A DNA stretch of 64,000 nucleotides from Desmospora activa DSM 45169 (GTDB taxonomy: Bacteria; Bacillota; Bacilli; Thermoactinomycetales; DSM-45169), in NCBI RefSeq assembly GCF_003046315.1, contig NZ_PZZP01000001.1, forward strand, positions 1,302,001 to 1,366,000, given 5' to 3'. The notes beneath the pieces were generated by a model. It was not told the origin of the DNA. It did not search any database and worked only from the letters and a program-made list of their open reading frames with translations. A program made the position numbers and the translations under genes. This document shows, piece after piece, positions 34,721-42,931 of the stretch; positions within the stretch are counted from its first letter, which is position 1, and each line of letters begins with the position of its first letter.

Positions 34721-35893
34721 ATGAAATTGTCCCGCCGCGTACAACAATTGACACCTTCCAAAACGATTGAAATTACAGCAACAGCAAAAGCGTTACGGCA
34801 GCAGGGTCATGATGTGATTGTGTTGGGGGCAGGTGAACCGGATTTTAATACACCGGATGCAATCCTGGAAGCAGCCAATCGCGCGATGCGCGAAGGTCAA
34901 ACCAAGTATACACCCGCCGGTGGTATACCAGAGTTAAAAGATGCGATCATCGCCAAATTCCAGCGGGAAAACGGCCTTTCCTACACTCGGGATGAGGTAA
35001 CGGTAACGGTAGGGGCCAAGCACGCCCTCTATAATTTGTTTCAAGTGACGCTGGATGAGGGAGATGAGGTGATCATTCCCTCTCCGTATTGGGTGAGTTA
35101 TATTGAACAAGTAAAACTGGCTGGTGGCGTGCCTGTCGTTATTGAAGGAAAAGAAGAGAATGGGTTTAAGGTGACGGTAGAGCAACTGCGCCAAGCTGTT
35201 ACAGAACGCTCAGTGGCGTTTTTGATCAACACCCCCTCCAATCCCACAGGTGCGATGTATTCCGCTGATGAGTTGCGTACGTTAGGGGAGTGTTGCCGGG
35301 AACACGATCTCTTGATCGTCTCGGATGAAATTTATGAGCAACTGGTATACGGAGAGCAACAACCGGTCAGCATTGCCGGTCTAGCGGACTTTAAAGAGCG
35401 GACCGTCATCATCAACGGCGTTTCTAAAACCTACTCCATGACTGGATGGCGCATCGGATATGCTGCCGGTGATGCCCGCATCATCAAAGCGATGACCAGT
35501 CTGGCTAGCCATAGCACCTCCAATCCCACTTCCATTGCACAGTATGCCGCTCTGGAAGCCCTCGCCGGCGACCAAACTCCGGTGGCGCAGATGAAAAAAG
35601 CGTTCCATGAGCGACGTGATTATGTGGTGGAACGGCTTCGGCAGATGCCAGGAGTTACTTCCGATACTCCCCAAGGGGCATTCTATGTGTTTGCCAATGT
35701 AGCACAAGCGGCAGCTACTGCCGGCTTCGACTCGGTCGATGACTGGGTAAAAGCGATGTTGGAAAAAGAAAAAGTAGCTTTGGTCCCCGGTTCCGCCTTT
35801 GGCTCCTCCGATCATGTACGCATTTCCTATGCCACTTCAATGGAAGAACTAGAAAAAGCGATGGATCGGATGGAATCGTTTATACGCAGTTAA
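34721..35893 (+). CDS. aspB: PLP-dependent aspartate aminotransferase
   Basis: This 390-residue class I aminotransferase is of the Bacillus AspB type. The PLP lysine is in SKTYSMTGWRIGYAA, and the substrate-binding arginine lies near the C-terminus (VRISYATS). The NTPSNPTGA motif is also present. It transfers amino groups between aspartate and 2-oxoglutarate. The start ATG follows GAGAGGAG and a perfect 16-bp terminator stem follows the stop. In Bacillus it lies near panD and asnS; here about 24 kb separates it from panD. Confidence 0.92.
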   Translation: MKLSRRVQQLTPSKTIEITATAKALRQQGHDVIVLGAGEPDFNTPDAILEAANRAMREGQTKYTPAGGIPELKDAIIAKFQRENGLSYTRDEVTVTVGAKHALYNLFQVTLDEGDEVIIPSPYWVSYIEQVKLAGGVPVVIEGKEENGFKVTVEQLRQAVTERSVAFLINTPSNPTGAMYSADELRTLGECCREHDLLIVSDEIYEQLVYGEQQPVSIAGLADFKERTVIINGVSKTYSMTGWRIGYAAGDARIIKAMTSLASHSTSNPTSIAQYAALEALAGDQTPVAQMKKAFHERRDYVVERLRQMPGVTSDTPQGAFYVFANVAQAAATAGFDSVDDWVKAMLEKEKVALVPGSAFGSSDHVRISYATSMEELEKAMDRMESFIRS

Positions 35894-35926
35894 GCAAAAT
35901 CCCGCCAATATGGCGGGATTTTGCTT
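35892..35926 (+). terminator. Terminator after the aminotransferase
   Basis: AAGCAAAATCCCGCCA pairs perfectly with TGGCGGGATTTTGCTT (16 bp, 3-base loop). AT-rich flanks let it act in either direction. Confidence 0.8.
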
Positions 35927-35930
35927 AAAT

Positions 35931-35956
35931 AAAAGATGCCGGCGATTTGCCGGCAT
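35931..35956 (-). terminator. Terminator after the cold-shock gene
   Basis: ATGCCGGC and GCCGGCAT form an 8-bp stem with a 5-base loop, followed by CTTTTATTT on the minus strand. Confidence 0.75.
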
Positions 35957-35961
35957 GCAAC

Positions 35962-36162
35962 TTATAACTTCACTACATTTTGAGCTTGGTCCCCACGGTT
36001 GCCCTGGGTAATTTCAAACCGTACTTTGTCGCCTTCATCTAGGCTTTTAAAACCATCGGCGTTAATAGCGGAAAAATGAACAAAAACATCATCCCGGCCT
36101 TCCACTTCGATAAACCCAAATCCCTTTTCAGCATTAAACCATTTCACGGTACCTTCAATCAT
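35962..36162 (-). CDS. csp: Cold-shock protein (CspB/CspD family)
   Basis: This 66-residue OB-fold RNA chaperone has both nucleic-acid motifs, KGFGFIEV (RNP1) and VFVHFSAI (RNP2). The N-terminus [16 protein letters not shown] is typical. Such proteins melt RNA structure and help translation and transcription termination control, especially in the cold. The ribosome site is AGGTTTTTAC-like and modest. A 21-bp hairpin lies 48-105 bases upstream in its leader. Confidence 0.95.
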   Translation of the reverse strand: MIEGTVKWFNAEKGFGFIEVEGRDDVFVHFSAINADGFKSLDEGDKVRFEITQGNRGDQAQNVVKL

Positions 36163-36209
36163 CAGTAAAAACCTCCACCAAAAATGTGTTGAAAATATTT
36201 TCCAGTAAA

Positions 36210-36267
36210 AATTCGCATGTTTGAAAGGATGACAAATGAGATCATAATCCCTTCAAACATGCGAATT
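36210..36267 (-). repeat. Large inverted repeat in the cold-shock gene leader
   Basis: AATTCGCATGTTTGAA (36210-36225) and TTCAAACATGCGAATT (36252-36267) are perfect 16-bp inverted repeats. An inner GGAT/ATCC pair extends the stem to about 21 bp around a 16-base loop. Position upstream of csp suggests a structured 5' untranslated region, or a terminator-like or protein-binding dyad. Confidence 0.65.
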
Positions 36268-36345
36268 ATATACCTCAATATTACAACCATTAACAGTGTA
36301 TCATATTTGGTCTTATTATCAAAGTCTTTTTTTACACTTAGATTA

Positions 36346-36405
36346 TTGACACATTCTGAATGTGTGTGTTAAAATTATTTATTTTTTTGACCGGTATGTT
36401 ATAAT
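36346..36405 (+). promoter_or_regulatory. Promoters before the carD gene
   Basis: TTGACA (36346-36351), 18 bp and TAAAAT form one promoter candidate. A second is the extended -10 element TGTTATAAT (36397-36405), 20-30 bases before the ribosome site. Both point rightward to carD. Confidence 0.5.
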
Positions 36406-36434
36406 AGGAAAAAGGGCTTGTTGGAGGTGGTTCT

Positions 36435-36914
36435 CTGTTTAAGGTAGGGGATCAAGTCGTTTATCCGATGCACGGCGCAGGGATCATCGAAGCGATTGAA
36501 GAGAAAGAGATTCTGGGTAAAAAACAGATGTACTATGTCATGAAGATGCCCATCGGCGGCGTGAAGATCATGCTGCCCATGGATCGGGCTCCCAGTGTCG
36601 GTGTACGTGGGATTGTCAGCGATGAGACGATGGAGAAAGTGCTGCTCCTCTTTAAAAAGAAAGATACGGATGCCTCTGTTGCTTGGAATCAACGATATCG
36701 CTTAAATATGGAAAAGATCAAAAGCGGCGATATCTATAAAGGGGCGGAAGTGATCCGCGATTTGGAGCAGACCTGCCAAGAGAGAACGCTTGGAACAGGC
36801 GATAAGAAGATGCTGGAGGAAGCAAAACGGATCTTGATCAGTGAGCTTGCATTGGTAAAAGAGATATCGGAAGATCAGGCCGCTTGTTTGTTGGATGAAA
36901 TTGTGCGGCAATAA
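36435..36914 (+). CDS. carD: CarD/CdnL-family RNA polymerase-binding regulator (apparent CTG start)
   Basis: This 159-residue protein has the CarD N-terminal Tudor-like domain that contacts RNA polymerase (FKVGDQVVYPMHGAG, then QMYYVMKMP) and a helical DNA-contacting C-terminal domain. In relatives the protein starts MF.(I/V)GD.(I/V)VYPMHGAG. That methionine corresponds to CTG 36435 here, placed 4 bases after GGAGGTGG. The first standard start, ATG 36468, would delete the first beta strands. Use of CTG is therefore inferred from homology and the ribosome site. Confidence 0.87.
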   Translation: MFKVGDQVVYPMHGAGIIEAIEEKEILGKKQMYYVMKMPIGGVKIMLPMDRAPSVGVRGIVSDETMEKVLLLFKKKDTDASVAWNQRYRLNMEKIKSGDIYKGAEVIRDLEQTCQERTLGTGDKKMLEEAKRILISELALVKEISEDQAACLLDEIVRQ

Positions 36915-36919
36915 GTTTT

Positions 36920-36946
36920 GCCCCCTTCGCAAGAGGGGGGCTTTTT
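36920..36946 (+). terminator. Terminator after carD
   Basis: GCCCCCT and AGGGGGGC pair over a short loop and are followed by five T. Confidence 0.8.
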
Positions 36947-36987
36947 GATTTTAAAAAACAAAATGGTGTTCCTTAGTCTAAGAGGGA

Positions 36988-37842
36988 TTAGATGCGAAAA
37001 ACCGGCACTTTCCGTCCGTCGATATCCGTAAAGCCGTACTCCTCAGCCAATTGTCCCACCGGCCAAACGCCGCCGCTTTTTTTCATTACATTGGGGTCGC
37101 TTGCTAATGCACAGACGGCACGGCCGACATAATGGGTGGATTCCGTCTGTTTGAGGTCATCTACTTCCTGCCAATGTTCCTCGTCAGTGTGAAATATCTT
37201 TAATACCAACTCCGTCCGCATCCATCCCGGTGAAACCGCCACTACGGCGATATTTTCTTCCTTCAACTCAAGCGATAAGCCATAGGCCATCCGATTAAGT
37301 GCATTTTTGGCCAGATCATAATAAAAATGACCGATGTATTTGTCGTCATCCCAGGAAGTGGTGTGTAGAATTAAACCACCTCCATTTTCACGCATGAATG
37401 GAATGGCGTAATGGTTGGTTGCCAACTGTGCCCGTACACCGGTGGTAAACATATTGTCCCAATGTTTCAATGTTAGTTCCCAAAAGGGATTTGGTTCCCA
37501 AACGGCAAGTTCATTGCCGCCCCAAACGTTGTTCACTAAAATATCCAGTTTCCCTTGCTCTTGGCGGATACGCGCAATCAGGGCTTCCACTTCCGTATCA
37601 TTCGTATGATCACATCGAACTGGAAACGCGGTTCCGCCCTCAGCATTGATTTCATCTGCCGTATCATCGATGGTTCCCGGGGAATTCGCTTGTATAGCCG
37701 GATTATAGGTAGAATTTCCTCTCACGCTTCTTCCGGTTACATAGACAGTCGCTCCGGCTTTTCCCAACTCAAGCGCAATGCCACGTCCGGCTCCCCGGCT
37801 TGCTCCCGTTACCAGTGCCACTTTTCCTAGCAATGGTTTCAT
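36988..37842 (-). CDS. Short-chain dehydrogenase/reductase
   Basis: This 284-residue SDR has the cofactor motif TGASRGAGRGIA, the NNVWGG stretch in place of NNAG, and the catalytic Tyr-x3-Lys in YYDLAKNAL. VSPGWMRTELV and a C-terminal extension (GGVWPVGQLAEEYGFTDIDG) follow. These features match a subgroup annotated as SDR oxidoreductases of unknown substrate. ATG 37842 is preferred, 7 bases after GGAGGGG; ATG 37848 abuts the site. It is divergent from the broken alcohol dehydrogenase gene. Confidence 0.85.
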   Translation of the reverse strand: MKPLLGKVALVTGASRGAGRGIALELGKAGATVYVTGRSVRGNSTYNPAIQANSPGTIDDTADEINAEGGTAFPVRCDHTNDTEVEALIARIRQEQGKLDILVNNVWGGNELAVWEPNPFWELTLKHWDNMFTTGVRAQLATNHYAIPFMRENGGGLILHTTSWDDDKYIGHFYYDLAKNALNRMAYGLSLELKEENIAVVAVSPGWMRTELVLKIFHTDEEHWQEVDDLKQTESTHYVGRAVCALASDPNVMKKSGGVWPVGQLAEEYGFTDIDGRKVPVFRI

Positions 37843-37980
37843 CAACATCCCCTCCTTTGCTTTCGCCTATAGGATACCCTTTCATCGTGACACCCATTGT
37901 CATGTTATTTTTTAAAGTTTGATCGATCTAAATCAGTGGAAATATTTATCGGCTGATACATAGCGATAGGAGGTTTTTAT

Positions 37981-38976
37981 ATGAAAGCAGTTGTTCATCA
38001 ATCTCCAAAAGGATTAGCTGAGTTAAAGATAACAGAAGTAACCGAAAGGGAAGCGGGCATGGGAGAGGTGAAGGTTTCTCTAAAGGCTGCAGGACTCAAT
38101 CATCGCGATTTGTTGGTACAGATCTGGGATCGCCCCACAGATGATGCGGTCATCCTCGGGTCTGACGGGGCGGGAATTGTGGAAGCCGTTGGTGAAGGGG
38201 TCAGCAAAGTAAAAATCGGTGATGAAGTAATCATCAACCCCAGTCTCGGCTGGCCTTAGAATGGCGATGCACCGCCTGCAGGGTTTGAGATTCTCGGCGT
38301 TCCGACTCCTGGAACCTTTGCCCAAAACATAGTTGTCCCTGAGGAAAACGTAGTGAAAAAGCCGGATTATCTCACGTGGGAAGAGGCGGGTGTGTTACCC
38401 CTGGCGGCCTTGACCGCTTTTCGTGCCTTGTTTACCCGAGGGCAATTGAAAAAAGGGCAACATCTCCTCCTTCCCGGCATCGGAGGTGGAGTAGCTACCT
38501 TTGTTCTGTTAATGGCCAAAGCTGCTGACGCTCGGGTAACCGTCACATCCCGCAGCCAAGAAAAACGACAACAGGCGCTGAAGCTAGGAGCCGATGCCGC
38601 CCTTGACAGCAAAGGGGATTGGAATGAACAGATGAGAGGGGAGAAGGTGGATCTGGTGATCGACAGTGTGGGTCCGGCCACCTTCCACCAATCGATCAAC
38701 CAACTTCGCGACGGTGGTCGTTTGGTCAACTTTGGAACGACTACCGGGCCAACGGTGGAAATTCCGCTATTTAGCCTATTTTACAAACAGATTAGCCTTC
38801 TTGGCACGACCATGGGAAGCAACGAAGAATTCCGGAATATGATCCGTTTTATGGAGCAGCATCAATTGCACCCTGTTGTTGACAAAGTGTATCCGTTGTC
38901 GGAAGCCGCCAAAGCGTTTAAACGGCTGGATGAAGGAGAGCAATTTGGGAAGATCGGATTACAAATTGGAGAGTAA
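37981..38976 (+). pseudogene. Zinc-type alcohol dehydrogenase / quinone oxidoreductase, interrupted by in-frame TAG
   Basis: The frame encodes an MDR-family reductase like Bacillus YogA from MKAVVHQSPKGL to KIGLQIGE. A TAG codon at 38257-38259 splits it after NPSLGWP. The frame continues with NGDAPPAGFEILGVPTPGTF, and the NADPH-binding region LLPGIGGGVATFVLLMAKAA is intact downstream. A single base change from CAG, AAG or GAG explains the stop. The two parts (92 and about 239 residues) could be translated separately from GTG 38353, but the N-terminal domain would be split. A sequencing error remains possible. Confidence 0.75.
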
Positions 38977-39022
38977 TGAATGCTGCTTAAAAAGCAGTAA
39001 TCTTTGCAAAGGGGGGTCCATT

Positions 39023-39646
39023 GTGAGTGAGCTAAGGAGTAGGCTTCGACACGCCTACGCTCAGGAAGCTCAGATGAGAGACACCCGCTACAAGCCGGAG
39101 TGGAAGAAGCGGGAACGACAACGGTTTGCATCTTTGTTGAAAAGGGAGGAGCCTGTTCGCCTGTTGGAGATTGGTGCGGGTACAGGCCAGGACAGTCTCT
39201 TTTTTCACGAGGAGGGATTTGTCACTCTTGCGATAGATCTTTCCCCGGAGATGGTGGCGAAATGTAAAGAGAAAGGCTTGGATGCGCAAGTGATGGACGC
39301 CACCCATCTCCAATTTCCTGATAATTCGTTTGATGCGGTTTGGAGCTTCAATTGCCTCCTGCACCTACCCAAGCGAGAGTGGAATTCAATGTTAGCGGAG
39401 ATTCGTCGGATATTGGCTCCGGGAGGATTATTTTATCTGGGCGTTTACGGGGGAAGGGATAGCGAAGGCATTTGGGAAGAGGACCACTGTAATCCAAAGC
39501 GCTTTTTTGCTTTCCATACAAATGATGCCTTATGTGAACGAGTGGAACAATACTTTCACATCCTTGATTTTCGTTCCTTCCGCCCAGAGGGCCAAGTGTT
39601 GGACCTTCAAGCCCTGACGCTGCAAGTGAAGGGGGAAGGCGATTAA
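39023..39646 (+). CDS. Class I SAM-dependent methyltransferase
   Basis: This 207-residue protein has the SAM-binding motif LLEIGAGTGQDSLFF, the acidic residue in AIDLSPEMV and MDATHLQFPDNSFDAVWS, as in UbiE/COQ5-like methyltransferases (Methyltransf_11/25). GTG 39023 follows AAAGGGGGG. It lies 46 bp downstream of the interrupted dehydrogenase. The substrate is unknown. Confidence 0.85.
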   Translation: MSELRSRLRHAYAQEAQMRDTRYKPEWKKRERQRFASLLKREEPVRLLEIGAGTGQDSLFFHEEGFVTLAIDLSPEMVAKCKEKGLDAQVMDATHLQFPDNSFDAVWSFNCLLHLPKREWNSMLAEIRRILAPGGLFYLGVYGGRDSEGIWEEDHCNPKRFFAFHTNDALCERVEQYFHILDFRSFRPEGQVLDLQALTLQVKGEGD

Positions 39647-39850
39647 TGCCCCTTTTTTTCGATGTGTGAACTGTGGGATTCGATTGAGGAGAAATATCCA
39701 AACATAAAAAGGTAGTTTTTGAACGCAGTGGACACAATCCGATGTTTGAAGTCATTTGATGCTCAGTTATTAAGGTGGATTCACGGAGACGATTAGGTGC
39801 CTTGCGTTTACCGTCGCTTCTCTGATAATATAGATTGAACTGTATAGCAA

Positions 39851-39976
39851 ACGGTTTTCTAGGGTTCCGCAGCGTATTCGCTGGACTGGTCCGAGAGAAA
39901 ACGCACAACAACGGTTGTGTACACGGAGGGACAAAAGCCCGGGAGGATATCCTAATGGTATCTTCTCGGGCTTTTT
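39851..39976 (+). ncRNA. Guanidine-I riboswitch (ykkC class)
   Basis: The leader shows the diagnostic ykkC segments in order: CTAGGGTTCCG, CTGGTCCGAGAGAAAACG, ACACGGAGGGACAAAAGCCC and GGGAGGAT. The 3' part forms a 16-bp terminator stem (AAAGCCCGGGAGGATA with TATCTTCTCGGGCTTT) ending in TTTTATTT. Guanidine binding would stabilise the aptamer and prevent the terminator, switching on the exporter genes. It lies 24 bases before ykkC, exactly the context known for this class. Confidence 0.93.
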
Positions 39977-40000
39977 ATTTGATAAATGGGAGGGATGATC

Positions 40001-40330
40001 GTGAATCGAAGTTGGTTAAAAGTATTCGTTGCTGCTTTCTTTGAGGTTTTTTGGGTAATCGGGTTAAAATATGCCAATGATTTCTATGCATGGACGGGAA
40101 CGGTGATCGCGATTATCATCAGCTTTACTTTTATGATTATGGCTGGACGCTCTTTGCCAACGGGAACGGTTTATGCCGTTTTTGTCGGCTTGGGAACAGC
40201 GGGCACCGTCTTTGCAGAGATCGCTTTTTTTGGAGAGCCGTTTTCAATGGCGAAATTACTGCTGATTCTGTTGTTGTTGGCTGGTGTTACTGGGTTAAAG
40301 TTAATCACAAAAATGGAGGCCGAAGGGTAA
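40001..40330 (+). CDS. ykkC: SMR-family guanidinium exporter subunit YkkC
   Basis: This 109-residue protein has four membrane helices and the SMR glutamate in AAFFEVFWVIGLKYA near residue 15. It aligns closely by eye with Bacillus YkkC (GTVYAVFVGLGTAGTVFAEI). GTG 40001 lies 7 bases after GGGAGG; in-frame ATGs upstream overlap the ribosome site. It pairs with ykkD. Control by the guanidine-I riboswitch shows that guanidinium efflux, rather than multidrug efflux, is the probable role. Confidence 0.93.
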   Translation: MNRSWLKVFVAAFFEVFWVIGLKYANDFYAWTGTVIAIIISFTFMIMAGRSLPTGTVYAVFVGLGTAGTVFAEIAFFGEPFSMAKLLLILLLLAGVTGLKLITKMEAEG

Positions 40331-40647
40331 TGGCATGGGTGTATCTCATTTTAGCCGGTCTCTTTGAGGTTGTCGGCGTCACCATGATCAATCAACTGCA
40401 TCAAAATCGGGACTGGCGATCGTTTTTACTGTTGGTGCTGGGGTTTGGAACCAGTTTCGCTTTGCTTGCCGTGGCGATGAAAGAATTGCCAATGGGAACG
40501 GCCTATGCCGTTTGGACCGGGATCGGTGCAGCCGGGAGTGCGCTTGTAGGGATGGCGATATATGGAGAAGCGCGAGATGGCTGGCGCCTTTTCTTTCTCG
40601 CGCTGATTCTGATTGCGGTGATCGGGTTAAAGGTCGTCTCGGGCTAA
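40330..40647 (+). CDS. ykkD: SMR-family guanidinium exporter subunit YkkD
   Basis: This 105-residue partner has four helices and the glutamate in ILAGLFEVVGVTMINQ. PMGTAYAVWTGIGAAGSALVG matches YkkD. Its ATG shares one base with the ykkC stop (TAATG), so translation is coupled. YkkC and YkkD act as a heterodimer. Confidence 0.93.
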   Translation: MAWVYLILAGLFEVVGVTMINQLHQNRDWRSFLLLVLGFGTSFALLAVAMKELPMGTAYAVWTGIGAAGSALVGMAIYGEARDGWRLFFLALILIAVIGLKVVSG

Positions 40648-40670
40648 CCCCAAAAGTCCGGTTCGTACGT

Positions 40671-40698
40671 AAAAGGAACCGCATCTGCAGTTCCTTTT
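40671..40698. terminator. Bidirectional terminator between ykkD and lexA
   Basis: AAAAGGAAC and GTTCCTTTT form a 9-bp stem, extended by GCA/TGC inside. Both strands end in T-rich tracts. Confidence 0.75.
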
Positions 40699-40703
40699 TG
40701 CCT

Positions 40704-41339
40704 TTAATGTAATTCCCGGAACAAGCCGACGACTTTACCCAGGATCGCTACCTCCGGTAAGAGGATCGGTTCCATCTGGTCGTTTTCCGGCTGTAGGCGG
40801 ATATGGTCCTTTTCTTTGTAAAAACGCTTGACGGTCGCTTCTGTATCAGGGGTCATGGCTACAATGATATCGCCGTTATCTGCAGATTGTTGCTGACGGA
40901 CCAGGACAAAATCGCCGTCCATTACACCGGCGTTAATCATACTGTCTCCACGGACGGACAATAGAAAAGCGGAATCCTCTTGACCGACCATACGGCGAGG
41001 GATCGGAAAGTAATCCTCAATGTTTTCCACGGCGGTAATCGGCTCACCAGCGGTCACTTTCCCCACCAACGGAACCATTACTGTATTTGCCACCAAATCT
41101 GGCCGATTGGCTCTGTCTTCATCCAACACTTCGATGGCACGTGGTTTGGTAGGATCGCGGCGAATAAGTCCCTTTTTCTCCAGACGGGAAAGGTGTCCAT
41201 GGACGGTTGAGCTGGATGCAAGCCCGACGGCCTCTCCGATTTCACGGACGGAGGGAGGGTATCCTTTTTCACGCACCTCCTGTTTTATATAGTCTAAAAT
41301 GGCTTGTTGCCGAGGTGATAGTTTTGACAAGACATTCAT
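40704..41339 (-). CDS. lexA: SOS repressor LexA
   Basis: This 211-residue repressor has a winged helix (residues 1-70, [22 protein letters not shown]), the Ala97-Gly98 self-cleavage site in GKVTAGEP, and the Ser133/Lys171 dyad (GDSMINAG and ATVKRFY). RecA filaments trigger its cleavage after DNA damage. ATG 41339 gives the usual length and has AAGGAAAGGGG before it. A LexA box at 41422-41435 indicates autoregulation. Confidence 0.95.
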   Translation of the reverse strand: MNVLSKLSPRQQAILDYIKQEVREKGYPPSVREIGEAVGLASSSTVHGHLSRLEKKGLIRRDPTKPRAIEVLDEDRANRPDLVANTVMVPLVGKVTAGEPITAVENIEDYFPIPRRMVGQEDSAFLLSVRGDSMINAGVMDGDFVLVRQQQSADNGDIIVAMTPDTEATVKRFYKEKDHIRLQPENDQMEPILLPEVAILGKVVGLFRELH

Positions 41340-41421
41340 CCCCTTTCCTTTTACTTCAATCACCATTTCAAAATTAACTCCATATGATTTCCTCCAGTAT
41401 ATCATGAAGATACACCGAGAA

Positions 41422-41435
41422 CAAACATAGGTTCG
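41422..41435 (-). promoter_or_regulatory. LexA (SOS) box
   Basis: On the minus strand CGAAC-CTAT-GTTTG matches the Gram-positive SOS box CGAAC-N4-GTTCG with one mismatch, 83 bases upstream of the lexA start. Confidence 0.8.
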
Positions 41436-41446
41436 AATTTCTACAT

Positions 41447-41480
41447 AATAATCCCCCTTTATGTAGAAAGGGGGATTATT
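41447..41480. terminator. Terminator between the reductase gene and the lexA promoter
   Basis: AATAATCCCCCTTT pairs perfectly with AAAGGGGGATTATT (14 bp, 6-base loop). It lies 20 bases after the stop of the reductase gene on the minus strand and insulates lexA. Confidence 0.75.
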
Positions 41481-41499
41481 ATTGCTTGGCGGCAGCAGA

Positions 41500-42081
41500 C
41501 TATCTAACTTGTCCGCCCAATTTCTCAGCCTGTTCCAGCCATTGTTGAATCTGTTTTTCAGAAGCATGTCTAACGGAACATAGATTGGTAAATCGTACGG
41601 GACGAATGCCGCAAAATTGCAAGATCATCCGCTTGAAGCTGCGATGAGCGGGCATTCCGTTTATCCAACGATAATACCAGTAGGGGGCATCCATGGTTAC
41701 GAAGACCCTGGCTGTGCGTCCTGTCAATAGGCGTTCCCAACCGCGTCCCTGTGGATGATACTGAAAAGCGAACCCAGGCAAAAAGACACGATCGATAAAT
41801 CCTTTTAGCAGAGCGGGAGGCATGCCCCACCAGACGGGAAAGATCCATACGATATGGTTCGCCCATAGGATTGATTCCTGAGCGGTTACCAAGTCTTTTT
41901 CCAAAGGCACCGGTTGTTTGTAGCCATAAGCCAGGTTGGGGTCAAAGTCGAGCTTTCCAAGCTCCAATACACGCACCTGTCGGCCAGCAGCCTCGGCACC
42001 CCGTTGATATGCTTGGGCCAATGAGGATGAAAGGCTGTCCGAATGGGGATGAGCTTGAATAATTAAAATACGTTGGGGCAA
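41500..42081 (-). CDS. NAD(P)H-dependent quinone reductase, flavodoxin fold (KefF/YwrO-like)
   Basis: This 193-residue enzyme begins [18 protein letters not shown], the FMN phosphate-binding loop of the NQO1/KefF family. [22 protein letters not shown] is the conserved flavin-contact segment. These reductases carry out two-electron reduction of quinones. It starts at TTG 42081 after GGAGGAGGAG. Confidence 0.85.
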   Translation of the reverse strand: MPQRILIIQAHPHSDSLSSSLAQAYQRGAEAAGRQVRVLELGKLDFDPNLAYGYKQPVPLEKDLVTAQESILWANHIVWIFPVWWGMPPALLKGFIDRVFLPGFAFQYHPQGRGWERLLTGRTARVFVTMDAPYWYYRWINGMPAHRSFKRMILQFCGIRPVRFTNLCSVRHASEKQIQQWLEQAEKLGGQVR

Positions 42082-42151
42082 TCGGACTCCTCCTCCATAA
42101 GTGTTCCTCAGTCAGGGGCGTCAATCATGGCCCATTTCACCCTTTATTATA

Positions 42152-42193
42152 TAAAAAAATGTTGCTCGAAGCACCTGGCCTTCGGGCAACATT
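42152..42193 (-). terminator. Terminator after the 153-residue membrane protein gene
   Basis: On the minus strand AATGTTGCCCGAAG pairs with CTTCGAGCAACATT (one mismatch), followed by TTTTTTTATA. Confidence 0.8.
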
Positions 42194-42214
42194 ACCATTT
42201 ATGAAAAAAGCTTA

Positions 42215-42676
42215 TCATCGGTATTCGATATAAGTGATTTCTTTTTTTAGCTCTCCCAATCCTTCCATCCCATGGAGGATGATAACAGGAATGATATCAT
42301 CTTTGGTTGAATCGGATAAGGCGATGTTAACCAGTTTAATGTCATGATACACAAATGAAAAGTCGATGCGATGATTGGCATTACCGCTGTTAATCTCCTG
42401 ATCTATCTTGCGCAGGTCGTTGCTCAATTGATTCAGTTTCTTGACCAATCCCTTTTTTCTCTCTTTGTTCAGTTTGTAGTTGGAGTAAAGTTCAATTGTC
42501 ATCTTATAGGTATCCGCGATCTCGTTTAGAAGATATTGGCCCTTTTTATCTTTAAAATGCTGGATATACGACTGTGTCTGTTTTTGCTGATAGTATTGGT
42601 CTCCCAGCAAAGTAACACCAATAATGACAAGATAGATGAGCAAGGATCGCAGCAATGGTTTCCATTTGGCACGCAC
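42215..42676 (-). CDS. Membrane-anchored protein of unknown function
   Basis: This 153-residue protein has one N-terminal helix (SLLIYLVIIGVTLLGDQYY) and a mostly helical extracytoplasmic part with many Lys, Glu and Gln (KERKKGLVKKLNQLSNDLRK). It starts at GTG 42676, 6 bases after GGGAGGGG. A small hairpin (CCGTC/GACGG, 42688-42701) directly precedes the ribosome site, and the palindrome CCATATATATGG lies at 42708-42719. I do not recognise the family. Confidence 0.65.
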   Translation of the reverse strand: MRAKWKPLLRSLLIYLVIIGVTLLGDQYYQQKQTQSYIQHFKDKKGQYLLNEIADTYKMTIELYSNYKLNKERKKGLVKKLNQLSNDLRKIDQEINSGNANHRIDFSFVYHDIKLVNIALSDSTKDDIIPVIILHGMEGLGELKKEITYIEYR

Positions 42677-42894
42677 GTATTCCCCTCCCGTCTGTAGACG
42701 GTTTGTACCATATATATGGACAGGGGAGGAGGCTTATACCTTTTTGGTGGGTGAATCGAAGTGAGAAGACTTTATGACATCTGCACGACACACTCCATCT
42801 CTACATAGGCAGAGGATCGCTTGCCGGAGGGAACCACTTTACCTACTCCTTCCTCGCCCGACAACCCAAACGAAAAAGAATCATCTTAAGAAAA

Positions 42895-42928
42895 GGAAAA
42901 CCGCCCCGGCGATATCGCCAGGGCGGTT
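42895..42928 (-). terminator. Terminator after hemY
   Basis: On the minus strand ACCGCCCTGGCG and CGCCGGGGCGGT pair around an ATAT loop (one mismatch), followed by TTTTCCTTTT. Confidence 0.8.
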
Positions 42929-42931
42929 GCT

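Noticed and set aside
38257-38259. TAG read as pyrrolysine
   Set aside because: No pyl genes or downstream element are visible and homologues carry ordinary residues; mutation or error is simpler.
40001-40647. SMR pair as a multidrug or quaternary ammonium resistance system
   Set aside because: The guanidine-I riboswitch directly upstream and the YkkC/YkkD sequence pattern indicate guanidinium export.
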